Source: Pelagibacterium sediminicola
GTDB lineage: Bacteria > Pseudomonadota > Alphaproteobacteria > Rhizobiales > Devosiaceae
Direction: 5' to 3'
Assembly (NCBI RefSeq): GCF_003390885.1
Contig: NZ_QMEL01000001.1
Span: forward strand, 124,001-188,000
Length of the DNA: 64,000 nt
Part shown: piece after piece, positions 44,306 through 55,168 of the stretch
How positions within the stretch are numbered: position 1 is the first letter of the stretch
How the letters are laid out: each line of letters begins with the position of its first letter
Translations under genes and position numbers: made by a program
The notes under the pieces: generated by a model
Database searches by the model: none
Told to the model about the DNA's origin: nothing
What the model saw: only the letters and a program-made list of their open reading frames with translations

Positions 44306-46255
44306 TTAGCTTTGCGCGCCCGCCGCCGCGGGCCGGGCGCCGGTTGTCTTCGGGGCCCTGGCACCGGTGGCCGCGGCCTTGGGCACGCGCAAGAGGCGCA
44401 TGCCGTTGGCGATGACGATCAGCACCGAGAGCTGGTGGATCAGCATGCCGCCGGCCATGTGGACATTGCCGGAAAACACGCCCGCCAGCAGACCCGCCAC
44501 CGTCACCAGCGCGATGACGAGGTTCTGGCGCATATTGCCCAGCGTCGCCCGCGAGATCGCCATCGCCTCGGGGATCTTGCCCAGTTCGTCCTTGAGCAGA
44601 GCGATGTCGGCGGTCTCGATGGCGACATCGCTGCCCGCCGCACCCATGGCGATCGAGGTGTCGGCGGCGGCCAGCGCCGGTGCGTCATTGATGCCGTCGC
44701 CGACCATGGCGACGTGGGCGCCATCGGCCTTCATCTGCCGGATGAGATCGAGCTTGTCTTCGGGCATCAGGCCGGCATGGACCTCGTCGATCCCGATCTC
44801 GCGGGCAATGGCTTCGGCTGCACCCCGCTGGTCGCCGGTCAGCATCACGACGCGGCTGATGCCGACGCCGCGCAGCCGGGCGATGGCTTCCTTTGCCCCC
44901 TCCCGAACCCTGTCGGACAGGCCCAGCAGCCCGATCAGCCGACCGTCGCGGGCGACCAGAACCGGGGTCTGGCCGTTGGCGAGCAGGTGCTCCAGGGCGG
45001 CTTCGCCTTCCGTCTCCAGCCTGATGCCGAGCGTATCCATCAGGCGCCGATTGCCGGCGGCGATCATGCGGCCGTCGATGCGGGCGCTGAGCCCCATGCC
45101 GGCGTGCTCCTGCAATGCCTCGGGCGTCGGCAGCGGTCCCTGCTGGCGCGCGGCCTCAACGATGGGGCGGCCAAGCGGGTGAGTCGAGCCGGCTTCGACG
45201 GTGCCGGTCAGGCGCAGGAGTTCGGCTTCGGAAACGTTGCCGAGCGCGATGATCGCGGCAAGTTGCGGCCTGCCTTCTGTCAACGTGCCGGTCTTGTCGA
45301 GCGCCAGCGTGTCGATGCGGCCGGCACTCTCCAGATGTTGTCCGCCCTTGATGAGAATGCCGCTCCGGGCGGCGCGGCCAATACCGGCAACGATGGAAAC
45401 GGGCGTCGAGATGACCAGTGCCCCGGGGCAACCCACGACAAGCAGCGTCAGCGCCAGACGAATGTCCTGCGTCACCGCATATGTGCCGGCGGCAAGCAGG
45501 ATGATCGAAGGCGTATACCACTGCGCGAAGCGTTCGATCATGCGCTGGCTCGGGGCTTTTTCCTCCTGCGCTTCCTCGACGCGCTGGATGATACGGGCAA
45601 GGGTCGTATCGGCGCCGACACCGGTGGCGCGGATGTGCAGCAGGCCGTTTTCGGCGATGGTCCCGGCATGGACACGGGCACCGGGCGCCTTTTCGGCCGG
45701 CATCGGCTCGCCGGTGATCGCGGCTTCGCTCACTGCGGCGGTGCCTTCGCTTACCTCGCCGTCGACAGGAATGCGTTGCCCCGCCCTCACCAGCACGGTC
45801 TCGCCGAGCCGGACCATATGTGCGGGCACTTCGACGGACTCGCCACCGCGCAGCACCGTCGCCGTGGCGGGGGCTGCATCGAGCAGGGCCTTGAGCGCGC
45901 CACGGGTCTGCCCCATGGTGCGGGCCTCCAGCCAGCCGCCGAACATGAACAGGAAAGTGACCGCCGCCGCCTCCCAGACCTCGCCGATAAACAGCGCGCC
46001 GACCGCCGCAACGGTCACGAGCAGTTCGATACTGAAATGTTTCACGCGCAGCGAACGCCAGGCGCGGATGGCGATGTCGGAGCCGGCAAGAAAGGTGGCC
46101 GCGACCATCAGCGCGGTCCACACCTCGACCAGCCCCAGGCCATACCGCGCCACAAGACCGGCCGCTATCAATCCGCCACTGCCGATAGTCAGCCAGAAGC
46201 GCCGCTGCGCCGGATGCGCGACGGCGCTTCTGATATTGGTGACGAGAGTGCTCAT
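44306..46255 (-). CDS. P1B-type metal ATPase with an unusual CPG motif
   Basis: Metal-transporting ATPase of 649 aa with no N-terminal HMA domain of its own. The transmembrane motif is VVGCPGALVISTPVS, i.e. CPG instead of CPC or SPC; phosphorylation site DKTGTLTEG, HP motif STHPLGRPI, hinge [16 protein letters not shown], and last-helix MLIHQLSVLIVIANGMRLL. An Ala-rich basic tail of about 25 residues follows. AAAGGAGG precedes the ATG at 46255. The metal cannot be predicted with confidence. A detached HMA chaperone (46342) is encoded just upstream. Confidence 0.9.
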   Translation of the reverse strand: MSTLVTNIRSAVAHPAQRRFWLTIGSGGLIAAGLVARYGLGLVEVWTALMVAATFLAGSDIAIRAWRSLRVKHFSIELLVTVAAVGALFIGEVWEAAAVTFLFMFGGWLEARTMGQTRGALKALLDAAPATATVLRGGESVEVPAHMVRLGETVLVRAGQRIPVDGEVSEGTAAVSEAAITGEPMPAEKAPGARVHAGTIAENGLLHIRATGVGADTTLARIIQRVEEAQEEKAPSQRMIERFAQWYTPSIILLAAGTYAVTQDIRLALTLLVVGCPGALVISTPVSIVAGIGRAARSGILIKGGQHLESAGRIDTLALDKTGTLTEGRPQLAAIIALGNVSEAELLRLTGTVEAGSTHPLGRPIVEAARQQGPLPTPEALQEHAGMGLSARIDGRMIAAGNRRLMDTLGIRLETEGEAALEHLLANGQTPVLVARDGRLIGLLGLSDRVREGAKEAIARLRGVGISRVVMLTGDQRGAAEAIAREIGIDEVHAGLMPEDKLDLIRQMKADGAHVAMVGDGINDAPALAAADTSIAMGAAGSDVAIETADIALLKDELGKIPEAMAISRATLGNMRQNLVIALVTVAGLLAGVFSGNVHMAGGMLIHQLSVLIVIANGMRLLRVPKAAATGARAPKTTGARPAAAGAQS

Positions 46256-46341
46256 CTCATCCTCCTTTCATCTTCATCCATCTTCGGGAAACGGGCCCGC
46301 CGCGCGGGGGGTGCGGCGCGGCGGGAGCGGGGATGCACCGG

Positions 46342-46563
46342 TCAGAAGGCGGCGGGCTGCGCCTCATAGCCGGTTCCGCGCACCGCATCGACCAGCGCCT
46401 CGACGCTCGATTGCGCGGGATCGTGCTCGATCTCGATCTTGCCGGTGTTGAAGCGCACTTGCGCCTTTTCAACCCCCGGCAATGCATTCAACGCCTTTTC
46501 GATCTTGGGTACGCATGAAGGGCAGGACAGTTCGTCACTGCGAAGAATGGTCTTCTGGGTCAT
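46342..46563 (-). CDS. Heavy-metal-associated (HMA) chaperone protein
   Basis: Protein of 73 aa with DELSCPSCVPKIEKALNALPGVEKAQVRFNTGKIEIE, a single HMA domain with CPSC metal ligands. It lies 86 bp before the CPG-type ATPase on the same strand and probably replaces the missing N-terminal domain of that pump. The second residue before CPSC is Ser rather than the usual GMT, a departure from Cu(I) chaperones. Confidence 0.85.
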   Translation of the reverse strand: MTQKTILRSDELSCPSCVPKIEKALNALPGVEKAQVRFNTGKIEIEHDPAQSSVEALVDAVRGTGYEAQPAAF

Positions 46564-46665
46564 GATCGGTCTCCTTTCAGAACGGGCGGGGAATGGCCCG
46601 GCCCCGGCTCCCTATCTATGGTCCCTTATCCCGCAACGCGATTGGCGAACCGGACAAGCTGCCCT

Positions 46666-46677
46666 TGCATAATTGCA
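46666..46677. promoter_or_regulatory. Candidate LysR binding site in the divergent gap
   Basis: TGCATAATTGCA is near-palindromic and sits between the HMA gene and the divergent LysR gene. LysR proteins bind dyads with a T-N11-A core; this one fits loosely (TTGCATAATTGCA). Function is inferred only from position and form. Confidence 0.35.
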
Positions 46678-46764
46678 CAGGATAACGACTTGGTAATAAG
46701 GAGAACAGGCGTCTATAGTGGAGGTATAGGCAGCTTGCCCCCGAAAACTTGAGGGATTTCTTGC

Positions 46765-47688
46765 GTGAACGCACAGGTCGGCAATTGGGATGACTTGCGC
46801 CTCTTCCTTGCGGTCGCAAGGTCGGGAACGCTTTCCGGCGCGGCGCGGGCACTCGGCGTCAACCATTCGACCGTATTCCGCCGCATCGGCGCCTTCGAGG
46901 ATGGATTGGGCGTACGCCTGTTCGAACGTTTGCCGAATGGCTATCTGCTGACCCCTGCAGGAGAAGAAATGCAGGCGGGAGCGCTACGGGTCGAAGATGA
47001 AATTGCGGGGCTGAGCCGCATGGTGACGGGGCAGGATCTGCGCCTGAGCGGAACGGTGCGCGTCACCACCATCGACATGCTCGCCTTTGGCCTTCTGCCG
47101 CGCCATCTTGCGAGCTTCCGCAAGGCCTATCCCGGCATCGAGATCGAACTCGTCGTCGGCAATGCCACGCTCAGTCTTAGCCGGCGCGAGGCGGATGTGG
47201 CGCTGCGCGTCGGCAATGAGCCGCCGGAAAGCCTGGTGGGCCGCCGTGCCGGCAGGCTGGTCTTTGCCGTTTATGGCAGCGCCGATTATTACGACAGCCA
47301 TATCGGGCCCGATCTTGCGCAGCACGACTGGATCGGTTTTGACGCCGAACACGCGGCACTGGTCCGGCGTTTTACCAGTTTCCTGCCCGGCGTTACGCCA
47401 GCCTTGCGCGCCAATTCCGTGGCGGCGGCCCTCGCTGCCGCCAAGGCGGGCCTGGGGCTTGCGCCGCTGCCGTGCGGCATTGCCGATCTCGAGCCCGATC
47501 TTGCGCGTGTCGCGCCGCTGCCCGACGATTTTACCCTCGATCTTTGGCTTTTGACTCACGAAGATCTGCGCAGGACGGCGCGTATCCGGGCACTCCTCGA
47601 TTTCCTGGCCGATGCACTGCTGAAGGAAGCGCCGCTTCTTGAAGGAAGGCTTGGCGGCGATGGCGCCGAAATCATATCCGCACCATGA
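46765..47688 (+). CDS. LysR-family transcriptional regulator
   Basis: Regulator of 307 aa: N-terminal helix-turn-helix (LRLFLAVARSGTLSGAARALGVNHSTVFRRIGAFEDGLGVRLFERLPNGYLLTPAG) and a periplasmic-binding-like effector domain. No His/Cys-rich metal site is obvious. The GTG at 46765 follows GAGGG. It overlaps the SPC-type ATPase by four bases (ATGA), so regulator and pump are translated together; LysR control of a metal ATPase is uncommon. Confidence 0.9.
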   Translation: MNAQVGNWDDLRLFLAVARSGTLSGAARALGVNHSTVFRRIGAFEDGLGVRLFERLPNGYLLTPAGEEMQAGALRVEDEIAGLSRMVTGQDLRLSGTVRVTTIDMLAFGLLPRHLASFRKAYPGIEIELVVGNATLSLSRREADVALRVGNEPPESLVGRRAGRLVFAVYGSADYYDSHIGPDLAQHDWIGFDAEHAALVRRFTSFLPGVTPALRANSVAAALAAAKAGLGLAPLPCGIADLEPDLARVAPLPDDFTLDLWLLTHEDLRRTARIRALLDFLADALLKEAPLLEGRLGGDGAEIISAP

Positions 47689-49703
47689 TTGAGAACAACC
47701 GCGATGGCGGCAAGGAGAAGCCCTTGAAAACCCTCTTCGACCTCGATCGCTCGATTGTCCTGACGACGCTCACCGTCCTCGGGATGATACTGGCCATTCT
47801 CGCCCTGTGGCCCCTTGAGGGCGATACCGCCAGCCTTGTCTCGTTTGTGGGGCTTTCTCTCGTCTATCTGGCGGGCGGGCTGCCGGCAGGCTGGCGGGCG
47901 GGCGTTACCTTGTGGCAGGAACATATCCTCGATATCGACCTTTTGATGGTTGTTGCGGCCGTCGCGGCGGCGGCGGTCGGCGCCCCGTTCGAGGGGGCGG
48001 TGCTACTGACGCTCTTCAGCATCTCGACCACGCTGGAAGAACGCGCGCTTGGCCGCGCCCGCCGGGCCATTGAAGCCCTGATGGCGCTGCGCCCCGAGAC
48101 GGCGTTGCGCAAGGGACCGGATGGGACGGTCGCGGAAATTCCGGCTGCCGACCTCGAAGTGGACGATATCGTCGTGTTGCGTCCCGGCGCGCGCGTACCC
48201 GCCGACGCGGCCATCGTCAGCGGCCGCGGCTCTCTCGATGAAGCAAATATCACCGGCGAATCCATGCCGGTCGCCAAGGAGCCCGGCGCGCAGATTTTTG
48301 AAGCCACCGTCAATATCGATGGCGTTCTTGAGGCGAAGGTGATCAAGACGATCGCCGAAAGCACAGTGGCGCGCATGATTGCGCTGGTCACCGAGGCACA
48401 GGCCGCCAAAGCGCCGTCCGAACGGTTCAGCGAATGGTTCGGGCAACGCTACACCATCGCGGTGATGGCGGGCGCCGCCCTTGCCTTTGCGGTCTTTTAC
48501 CTGCTCGGACGCGACTGGGGAGACGCACTCTATCGCTCGGCAACCCTGCTGGTGGCGGCAAGCCCCTGTGCCATCGTCATCTCGGTGCCCGCCGCGATCC
48601 TGTCGGCGCTCTCGGCCGCAGCGCGCGGCGGCGTGCTGTTCAAGGGCGGCGCCGCGCTCGAAACCCTTGCCGATGTCGACACCTTCGCCTTCGACAAGAC
48701 CGGCACGCTGACGACGGGCAAGGCATCGGTGACGCAGATGGTGGCGCTCGATGGCGACGAGGACGGTTTCCTCTCGTTGCTTGCCGGTCTCGAGGCCCAT
48801 TCCGAACACCACAGCGCAGCGGCGATCCGAAAGGAGGCAGCCCTCCGCGGTGTCGTGCCCGCAGAAGTGAGCGATGTCGCCACGCGGCCAAGCGCGGGGA
48901 TCGTGGGCAGCGATGGCAAAAGCGAGCTTTGGGCGGGCAATCCGCGCCTTGCCGCCCAGATGGGAGCGGCTATCGATCATCCGGCGCTGCTGGCCTTGGC
49001 CGCCGATACCCAGACGGTCATCTATGCCGGACGGGACTCCCGCGTGCTGGGCGCGCTCACCGTCGCCGATACGGCGCGCGCAACCTCTGAACCCGCCCTT
49101 GCCGCGCTGCGCGAGGGCGGGGTCGAAAAGATCGTCATGATGACGGGCGACCGCCTGCCGGTGGCGTTGCGGATCGGCGACGAGCTTGGGCTGAAGCCCG
49201 AGGAGATCACCGCAGACATGCTGCCCGAAGACAAGGTCGCGATGGTGAGCCAGCTTGCCGGGATGGGCCGGGTGGCATTCGTGGGCGACGGCGTCAACGA
49301 TGCAGCCGCTCTCGCGCGCGCCGATGTGGGCATCGCCATGGGCGCTGCCGGTTCGGACGTCGCGCTCCAGGCCGCCGATGTCGCGCTGCTTTCCGAAGAC
49401 ATGGGCAGGCTGGCCGACGCGCACCGGCTGGCCCGCCGGACTGCGGCGATCATCCGCCAGAACCTGACCTTTGCCATCGGCGCCATGGCGGTTCTGATCA
49501 TTGGCGGCCTGTTCTTCGAGTTGCCGTTGCCGCTCGCGGTCATCGGCCATGAAGGCGGCACGGTTCTGGTGGTGCTGAACGGGCTACGGCTCCTCAGGGA
49601 CCCTATCCGCGGCACGGGAAGGACGCCGGCCTCACCGCCGGCGATGGGTCAACCGGTTCCACGCCATGCCTATCACAGAAAGATCGCGCGGCGGGCTGCG
49701 TGA
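47685..49703 (+). CDS. P1B-4-type metal ATPase with SPC motif
   Basis: ATPase of 672 aa with the SPC motif (AASPCAIVISVPAA), phosphorylation site DKTGTLTTG, HP motif SEHHSAAAI, hinge GDGVNDAAALARAD and the last-helix HEGGTVLVVLNGLRLL. SPC plus HEGGT define the P1B-4 group (CoaT, CtpD, PfeT), which exports Co2+, Fe2+ or Zn2+. No N-terminal HMA domain is present, as usual for this group. The C-terminal tail is Pro/Arg rich. Co-translated with the LysR gene. Confidence 0.92.
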   Translation: MIENNRDGGKEKPLKTLFDLDRSIVLTTLTVLGMILAILALWPLEGDTASLVSFVGLSLVYLAGGLPAGWRAGVTLWQEHILDIDLLMVVAAVAAAAVGAPFEGAVLLTLFSISTTLEERALGRARRAIEALMALRPETALRKGPDGTVAEIPAADLEVDDIVVLRPGARVPADAAIVSGRGSLDEANITGESMPVAKEPGAQIFEATVNIDGVLEAKVIKTIAESTVARMIALVTEAQAAKAPSERFSEWFGQRYTIAVMAGAALAFAVFYLLGRDWGDALYRSATLLVAASPCAIVISVPAAILSALSAAARGGVLFKGGAALETLADVDTFAFDKTGTLTTGKASVTQMVALDGDEDGFLSLLAGLEAHSEHHSAAAIRKEAALRGVVPAEVSDVATRPSAGIVGSDGKSELWAGNPRLAAQMGAAIDHPALLALAADTQTVIYAGRDSRVLGALTVADTARATSEPALAALREGGVEKIVMMTGDRLPVALRIGDELGLKPEEITADMLPEDKVAMVSQLAGMGRVAFVGDGVNDAAALARADVGIAMGAAGSDVALQAADVALLSEDMGRLADAHRLARRTAAIIRQNLTFAIGAMAVLIIGGLFFELPLPLAVIGHEGGTVLVVLNGLRLLRDPIRGTGRTPASPPAMGQPVPRHAYHRKIARRAA

Positions 49704-49826
49704 ATGGTCTGCCGGGTTTCAGCCGAAAACACCGATGTCATTGCTGAACGCGGTCGTGGGGTCCGGCGCGGTCCAACATACCCACGGCGTTTGCGATCCC
49801 ATCAAGCCCTGTCCTGCTTTTGGATC

Positions 49827-50012
49827 GTTTCAGGTTTTGATGGAAACGGCCTGCCGGGGCGGTTGGGGGTGGATCGCGCTGGGATTGCGGGGAACGAGTC
49901 CCGGAATGACATTGGCGGCTTTGGCCGATGCCGCCCCATTCCCGCTTGTCACCCAGATCGATCCCGCCGCAATCAGAGGAACCTCGACAATTCCGTCAGA
50001 ACCTGAAGCGAT
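49827..50012. repeat. Gene-free gap with palindromic repeats after the SPC-type ATPase
   Basis: No gene is seen at 49704-50012. The gap has GGTTTTGATGGAAACGGCC (49834-49852, like 8858), a REP-like hairpin GGGATTGCGGGGAACGAGTCCC with the AATGACATTGG tail (49881-49914), and TCAGAACCTGAAGCGATCTA (49997-50016), a near copy of 14388-14407. Confidence 0.75.
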
Positions 50013-50528
50013 CTAATGTGCGCGAACCTTTGGCGCCTCGCGCCGCCGCCGGAACGGGGCGGCGATAAGGGTCCAGATCGTCCAGACCACGGAATAACCC
50101 AGCCCCAGCCCGATCGCTGCATAGGCGAGGCCCTCGGCGGTGACCGGTATGGCGGGCTCATAATCTTCGAGCGCCGCCGCGCCCACATCGGTATCGAAAT
50201 AGCGCGTCAGGGCGGGGAGCTTTTCGAGCGGGGCGGCGGTATCGAACGCCCGGCGCTGGGCGACGAACTGTCCGTGCCGCGTAAAGACCGCTTCCATCGA
50301 TTGCCCGCGATCGACCAGAAAGGCGTCGGGGCTGCCGCTATAGCGCTCCAGCCCTTCGGTGCGGCTGAGCCCGCTCGCCGCCGCATCCGCGTCGAACCGC
50401 GCGATGACCGCGGAAAGCTCGTCGATCGCCCCGCCCAGCCTTTGGGCGTATTGCTGAGAGAACTCGGGGACCTGCGAGACGCCCGCCGCCCCGATGACCG
50501 CCCCAGCAAGACATATCAGCCGTTTCAT
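50013..50528 (-). CDS. DUF2937 family membrane-anchored protein
   Basis: Protein of 171 aa. An N-terminal signal or anchor (MKRLICLAGAVIGAAGVSQV) is followed by PEFSQQYAQRLGGAIDELSAVIARFDADAAASGLSR, the DUF2937 pattern of an extracytoplasmic helical domain, and a second membrane helix near the C-terminus (YAAIGLGLGYSVVWTIWTLI). Function unknown. The ATG at 50528 is used; the frame extends 22 codons upstream. Confidence 0.82.
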   Translation of the reverse strand: MKRLICLAGAVIGAAGVSQVPEFSQQYAQRLGGAIDELSAVIARFDADAAASGLSRTEGLERYSGSPDAFLVDRGQSMEAVFTRHGQFVAQRRAFDTAAPLEKLPALTRYFDTDVGAAALEDYEPAIPVTAEGLAYAAIGLGLGYSVVWTIWTLIAAPFRRRREAPKVRAH

Positions 50529-50604
50529 CCCAAAACCCTTCCACGGCCCTCTTCGCCAGGGGTCTATCATGGGATCGGGACCGGTTTTCGGCAAGCCTTC
50601 GGGG

Positions 50605-52752
<2,148 letters not shown>

Positions 52753-52763
52753 GGCGGGCGCAG

Positions 52764-55154
52764 ATGCGGCGGAATCTCATCGATTTTAGCGGTGGCTGGA
52801 TGTTCGAGGGCCAAAGCTCCGTGCGCCTCCCCCACAACGCGGTGGACCTGCCGCTCACCTATTTCGACGAGACGGCCTACCAGCGCGCCTTCACCTACGA
52901 AAAGCGCTTCACCGCCGACCCGGACTGGAGGGGGCAGGAAATCGCCGTCGTCTTCGAGGCGGCGATGGCCGATGCGCGGGTTGCCCTCAATGGCGAGGAG
53001 ATCGCGCGGCACAGCGACGGCTATACGCCTTTCGAGGCGCGGCTGACCGGGCGCTTGCGGGACGGGGAAAACGTCCTCTCCGTCACCGTCGATGGCAGCG
53101 AGAACCCCCGGATTCCGCCCTTTGGCGGCCAGATCGATTATCTGACCTATGCGGGGCTTTACCGCGAGGCGTGGGTGCGCGTGACCGCGCCGGTCTTCCT
53201 GAGCAATTGCAAGGTCGAGACGCCCGATCCCCTGGCGGCGAAAAAATCGGTGCAGGTGCGGGTGGAGATCTCCAACCCGCAGGGTTTGACACTGTCGGGA
53301 ACAGTGACGGCAAGGCTTCTCGATGGCGAGGGGCGGGAGGTGGCCATTGCTGAAGCATCGCTGTACCCCTCACCCAAAACCCTTCTTCGGCTCCGATCGC
53401 TCCACTGGAGCGATTGGTGGCTGCGCCATCGCCTCGAAGTCCCGCAAGGGGAGAGGGGGGCTCAGGAACCGGGGAGCCCCGGCTACCCTTCTCCCCTTGA
53501 GGGAGAAGGTGGGCTTTCGCGAAGCGAAAGGTCGGATGAGGGGTGCAGCGGAACCATTGAGCTGGCGCTGGACGAGCTTGAGGGCATTGCGCTGTGGGAC
53601 ATCGGCAATCCCGCGCTCTACACGCTCGAATTGGTGCTCGAAACCCCGCATGGGCGCGATAAGGCGGCGGTGCGGTTCGGGTTCCGCAGTGCCGAATTCC
53701 GGTCACAAGGGTTCTTTTTGAACGGGCGGCACCTCAAGCTTCGTGGGCTCAACCGCCATCAGTCCTTTCCTTATGTGGGCTATGCGCTGGGGCGGTCAGC
53801 GCAGGAACGCGACGCCGAGATCTTGAAGCGCGATCTCAAGCTCAACATCGTGCGCACCGCTCACTACCCGCAATCGCCATGGTTCCTGGACCGGTGCGAC
53901 GAGCTTGGGTTGCTGGTCTTTGAGGAAATCCCCGGCTGGCAGCATATCGGCGGCAAGGAGTGGAAAGACGAGGCGGTCGAAAACGTCCGCCGCATGATCG
54001 CTCGCGACTGGAATCACCCGGCGATCGTTCTCTGGGGCGTGCGGATCAACGAAAGCCGCGACGACCATGAATTTTATACCCGCACCAACGCGCTGGCCCA
54101 CGAGCTGGACAGTACGCGCCAGACCGGCGGGGTGCGGTTTTTGGCCGAAAGCGAACTTATCGAGGATGTCTATACCATCAACGATTTCGTGCTGGGCGAG
54201 GAAGAGCTGGGCGGCAACCGCCCCCGCACGCCCTTGCGCCCGCCCGCCGAGGTGACGGGGCTGGCCGCGCCCGTCCCCTATCTCGTTACCGAATATAACG
54301 GGCACATGTTCCCCACCAAGAGCTTTGATCCCGAGCAGCGGCAGGCCGAGCACGTGCTGCGCCATCTCGAAGTGCTCGACGCCGCCTATGGCGACCCGCA
54401 GATCGCGGGGGCCATCGGCTGGTGCGCCTTCGATTACAACACCCACAAGGATTTCGGCGCCGGCGACCGCATCTGCCATCATGGGGTGATGGACATGTTC
54501 CGCGAGCCAAAATTTGCCGCCTTCGCCTATGCCAGCCAGTGCGAACCCGAGGACGAAGTGATCGTAAAGCCCGTCACCCATTGGGCGCGTGGCGAGCGCA
54601 ATGCGGGTGGCATCCTGCCGCTGATGGTGCTGACCAATTGCGAGGAGATCGAGATCGCCTTCGGGTCCGAGGCGCCGCGCCGGTTTTTGCCGGACCGCAA
54701 GCGCTTTCCGCATCTGCCGCACCCGCCGGTGATGCTTGAGCGTGATGATTTTTCCGCCGGAGAGTTCGGGGCGTGGGGCACGCCATGGGAGGGCGGCACC
54801 ATCACCGGGCTGATCGGGGGCAGGCCGGTCAAGACCGTGCGCTTTGTGGCCGACCCGGTGCTCGACCGGCTGGAGGTGGCACCCGACCGCAGCCGGATCG
54901 GCGTTTTCGACGCGGTGCGCGTGGCGGTGCGGGCGCGCGATCAGGCGGGAAACATCCTGCCCTGGCTCTTCGAGCCTGTAACGATTGGGCTCGAAGGCCC
55001 GGCGGAGCTGATCGGGCCATCGCTGGTGAGCCTGAGGGGCGGAACCACCGCGTTCTGGCTGCGGGCGACGGGACCGGGAACGGCCATGGCGCGGGTTGAA
55101 AGCGGGCGCGGCGGTGTGGTGAGCGTCGAGATCGCTATAGAGGACGGCTCTTGA
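52764..55154 (+). CDS. Glycoside hydrolase family 2 protein (beta-galactosidase/glucuronidase-like) with in-frame palindromic insertion
   Basis: Cytoplasmic GH2 enzyme of 796 aa: jelly-roll sugar-binding domain (about 1-165), immunoglobulin-like domain (about 170-330, interrupted), TIM barrel and C-terminal beta domains. Acid/base Glu is E430 (WNHPAIVLWGVRINES) and the nucleophile E510 (LVTEYNG). LKLRGLNRHQSFPYVGYALG is the barrel entry motif. Residues about 200-261 are the translation of a 186-bp hairpin element (see repeat) and do not resemble GH2 protein. No signal peptide is visible. Substrate unknown; it is one base group apart from pobR and converges on an Old Yellow Enzyme gene. Confidence 0.87.
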   Translation: MRRNLIDFSGGWMFEGQSSVRLPHNAVDLPLTYFDETAYQRAFTYEKRFTADPDWRGQEIAVVFEAAMADARVALNGEEIARHSDGYTPFEARLTGRLRDGENVLSVTVDGSENPRIPPFGGQIDYLTYAGLYREAWVRVTAPVFLSNCKVETPDPLAAKKSVQVRVEISNPQGLTLSGTVTARLLDGEGREVAIAEASLYPSPKTLLRLRSLHWSDWWLRHRLEVPQGERGAQEPGSPGYPSPLEGEGGLSRSERSDEGCSGTIELALDELEGIALWDIGNPALYTLELVLETPHGRDKAAVRFGFRSAEFRSQGFFLNGRHLKLRGLNRHQSFPYVGYALGRSAQERDAEILKRDLKLNIVRTAHYPQSPWFLDRCDELGLLVFEEIPGWQHIGGKEWKDEAVENVRRMIARDWNHPAIVLWGVRINESRDDHEFYTRTNALAHELDSTRQTGGVRFLAESELIEDVYTINDFVLGEEELGGNRPRTPLRPPAEVTGLAAPVPYLVTEYNGHMFPTKSFDPEQRQAEHVLRHLEVLDAAYGDPQIAGAIGWCAFDYNTHKDFGAGDRICHHGVMDMFREPKFAAFAYASQCEPEDEVIVKPVTHWARGERNAGGILPLMVLTNCEEIEIAFGSEAPRRFLPDRKRFPHLPHPPVMLERDDFSAGEFGAWGTPWEGGTITGLIGGRPVKTVRFVADPVLDRLEVAPDRSRIGVFDAVRVAVRARDQAGNILPWLFEPVTIGLEGPAELIGPSLVSLRGGTTAFWLRATGPGTAMARVESGRGGVVSVEIAIEDGS
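53362..53547 (+). repeat. 186-bp hairpin-rich element inserted in frame in the GH2 gene
   Basis: Terminal inverted repeats TGTACCCCTCA (53362-53372) and TGAGGGGTGCA (53537-53547) match at 10 of 11 positions. Inside lie four hairpins: ATCGCTCCA-C-TGGAGCGAT (53396-53414), CCGGGG/CCCCGG (53469-53482), CCTTCTCCC/GGGAGAAGG (53487-53509) and CTTTCGC/GCGAAAG (53514-53530). The length is 62 codons without a stop, so the reading frame survives. The encoded residues are Arg/Ser/Gly/Glu rich and unlike the host domain. Confidence 0.85.
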
Positions 55155-55168
55155 AGGTTCTTCCCCCC

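Noticed and set aside
44108-46369. 753-codon plus-strand frame opposite the CPG ATPase
   Set aside because: Same reason: low-complexity shadow of a real gene with complete family motifs on the other strand.
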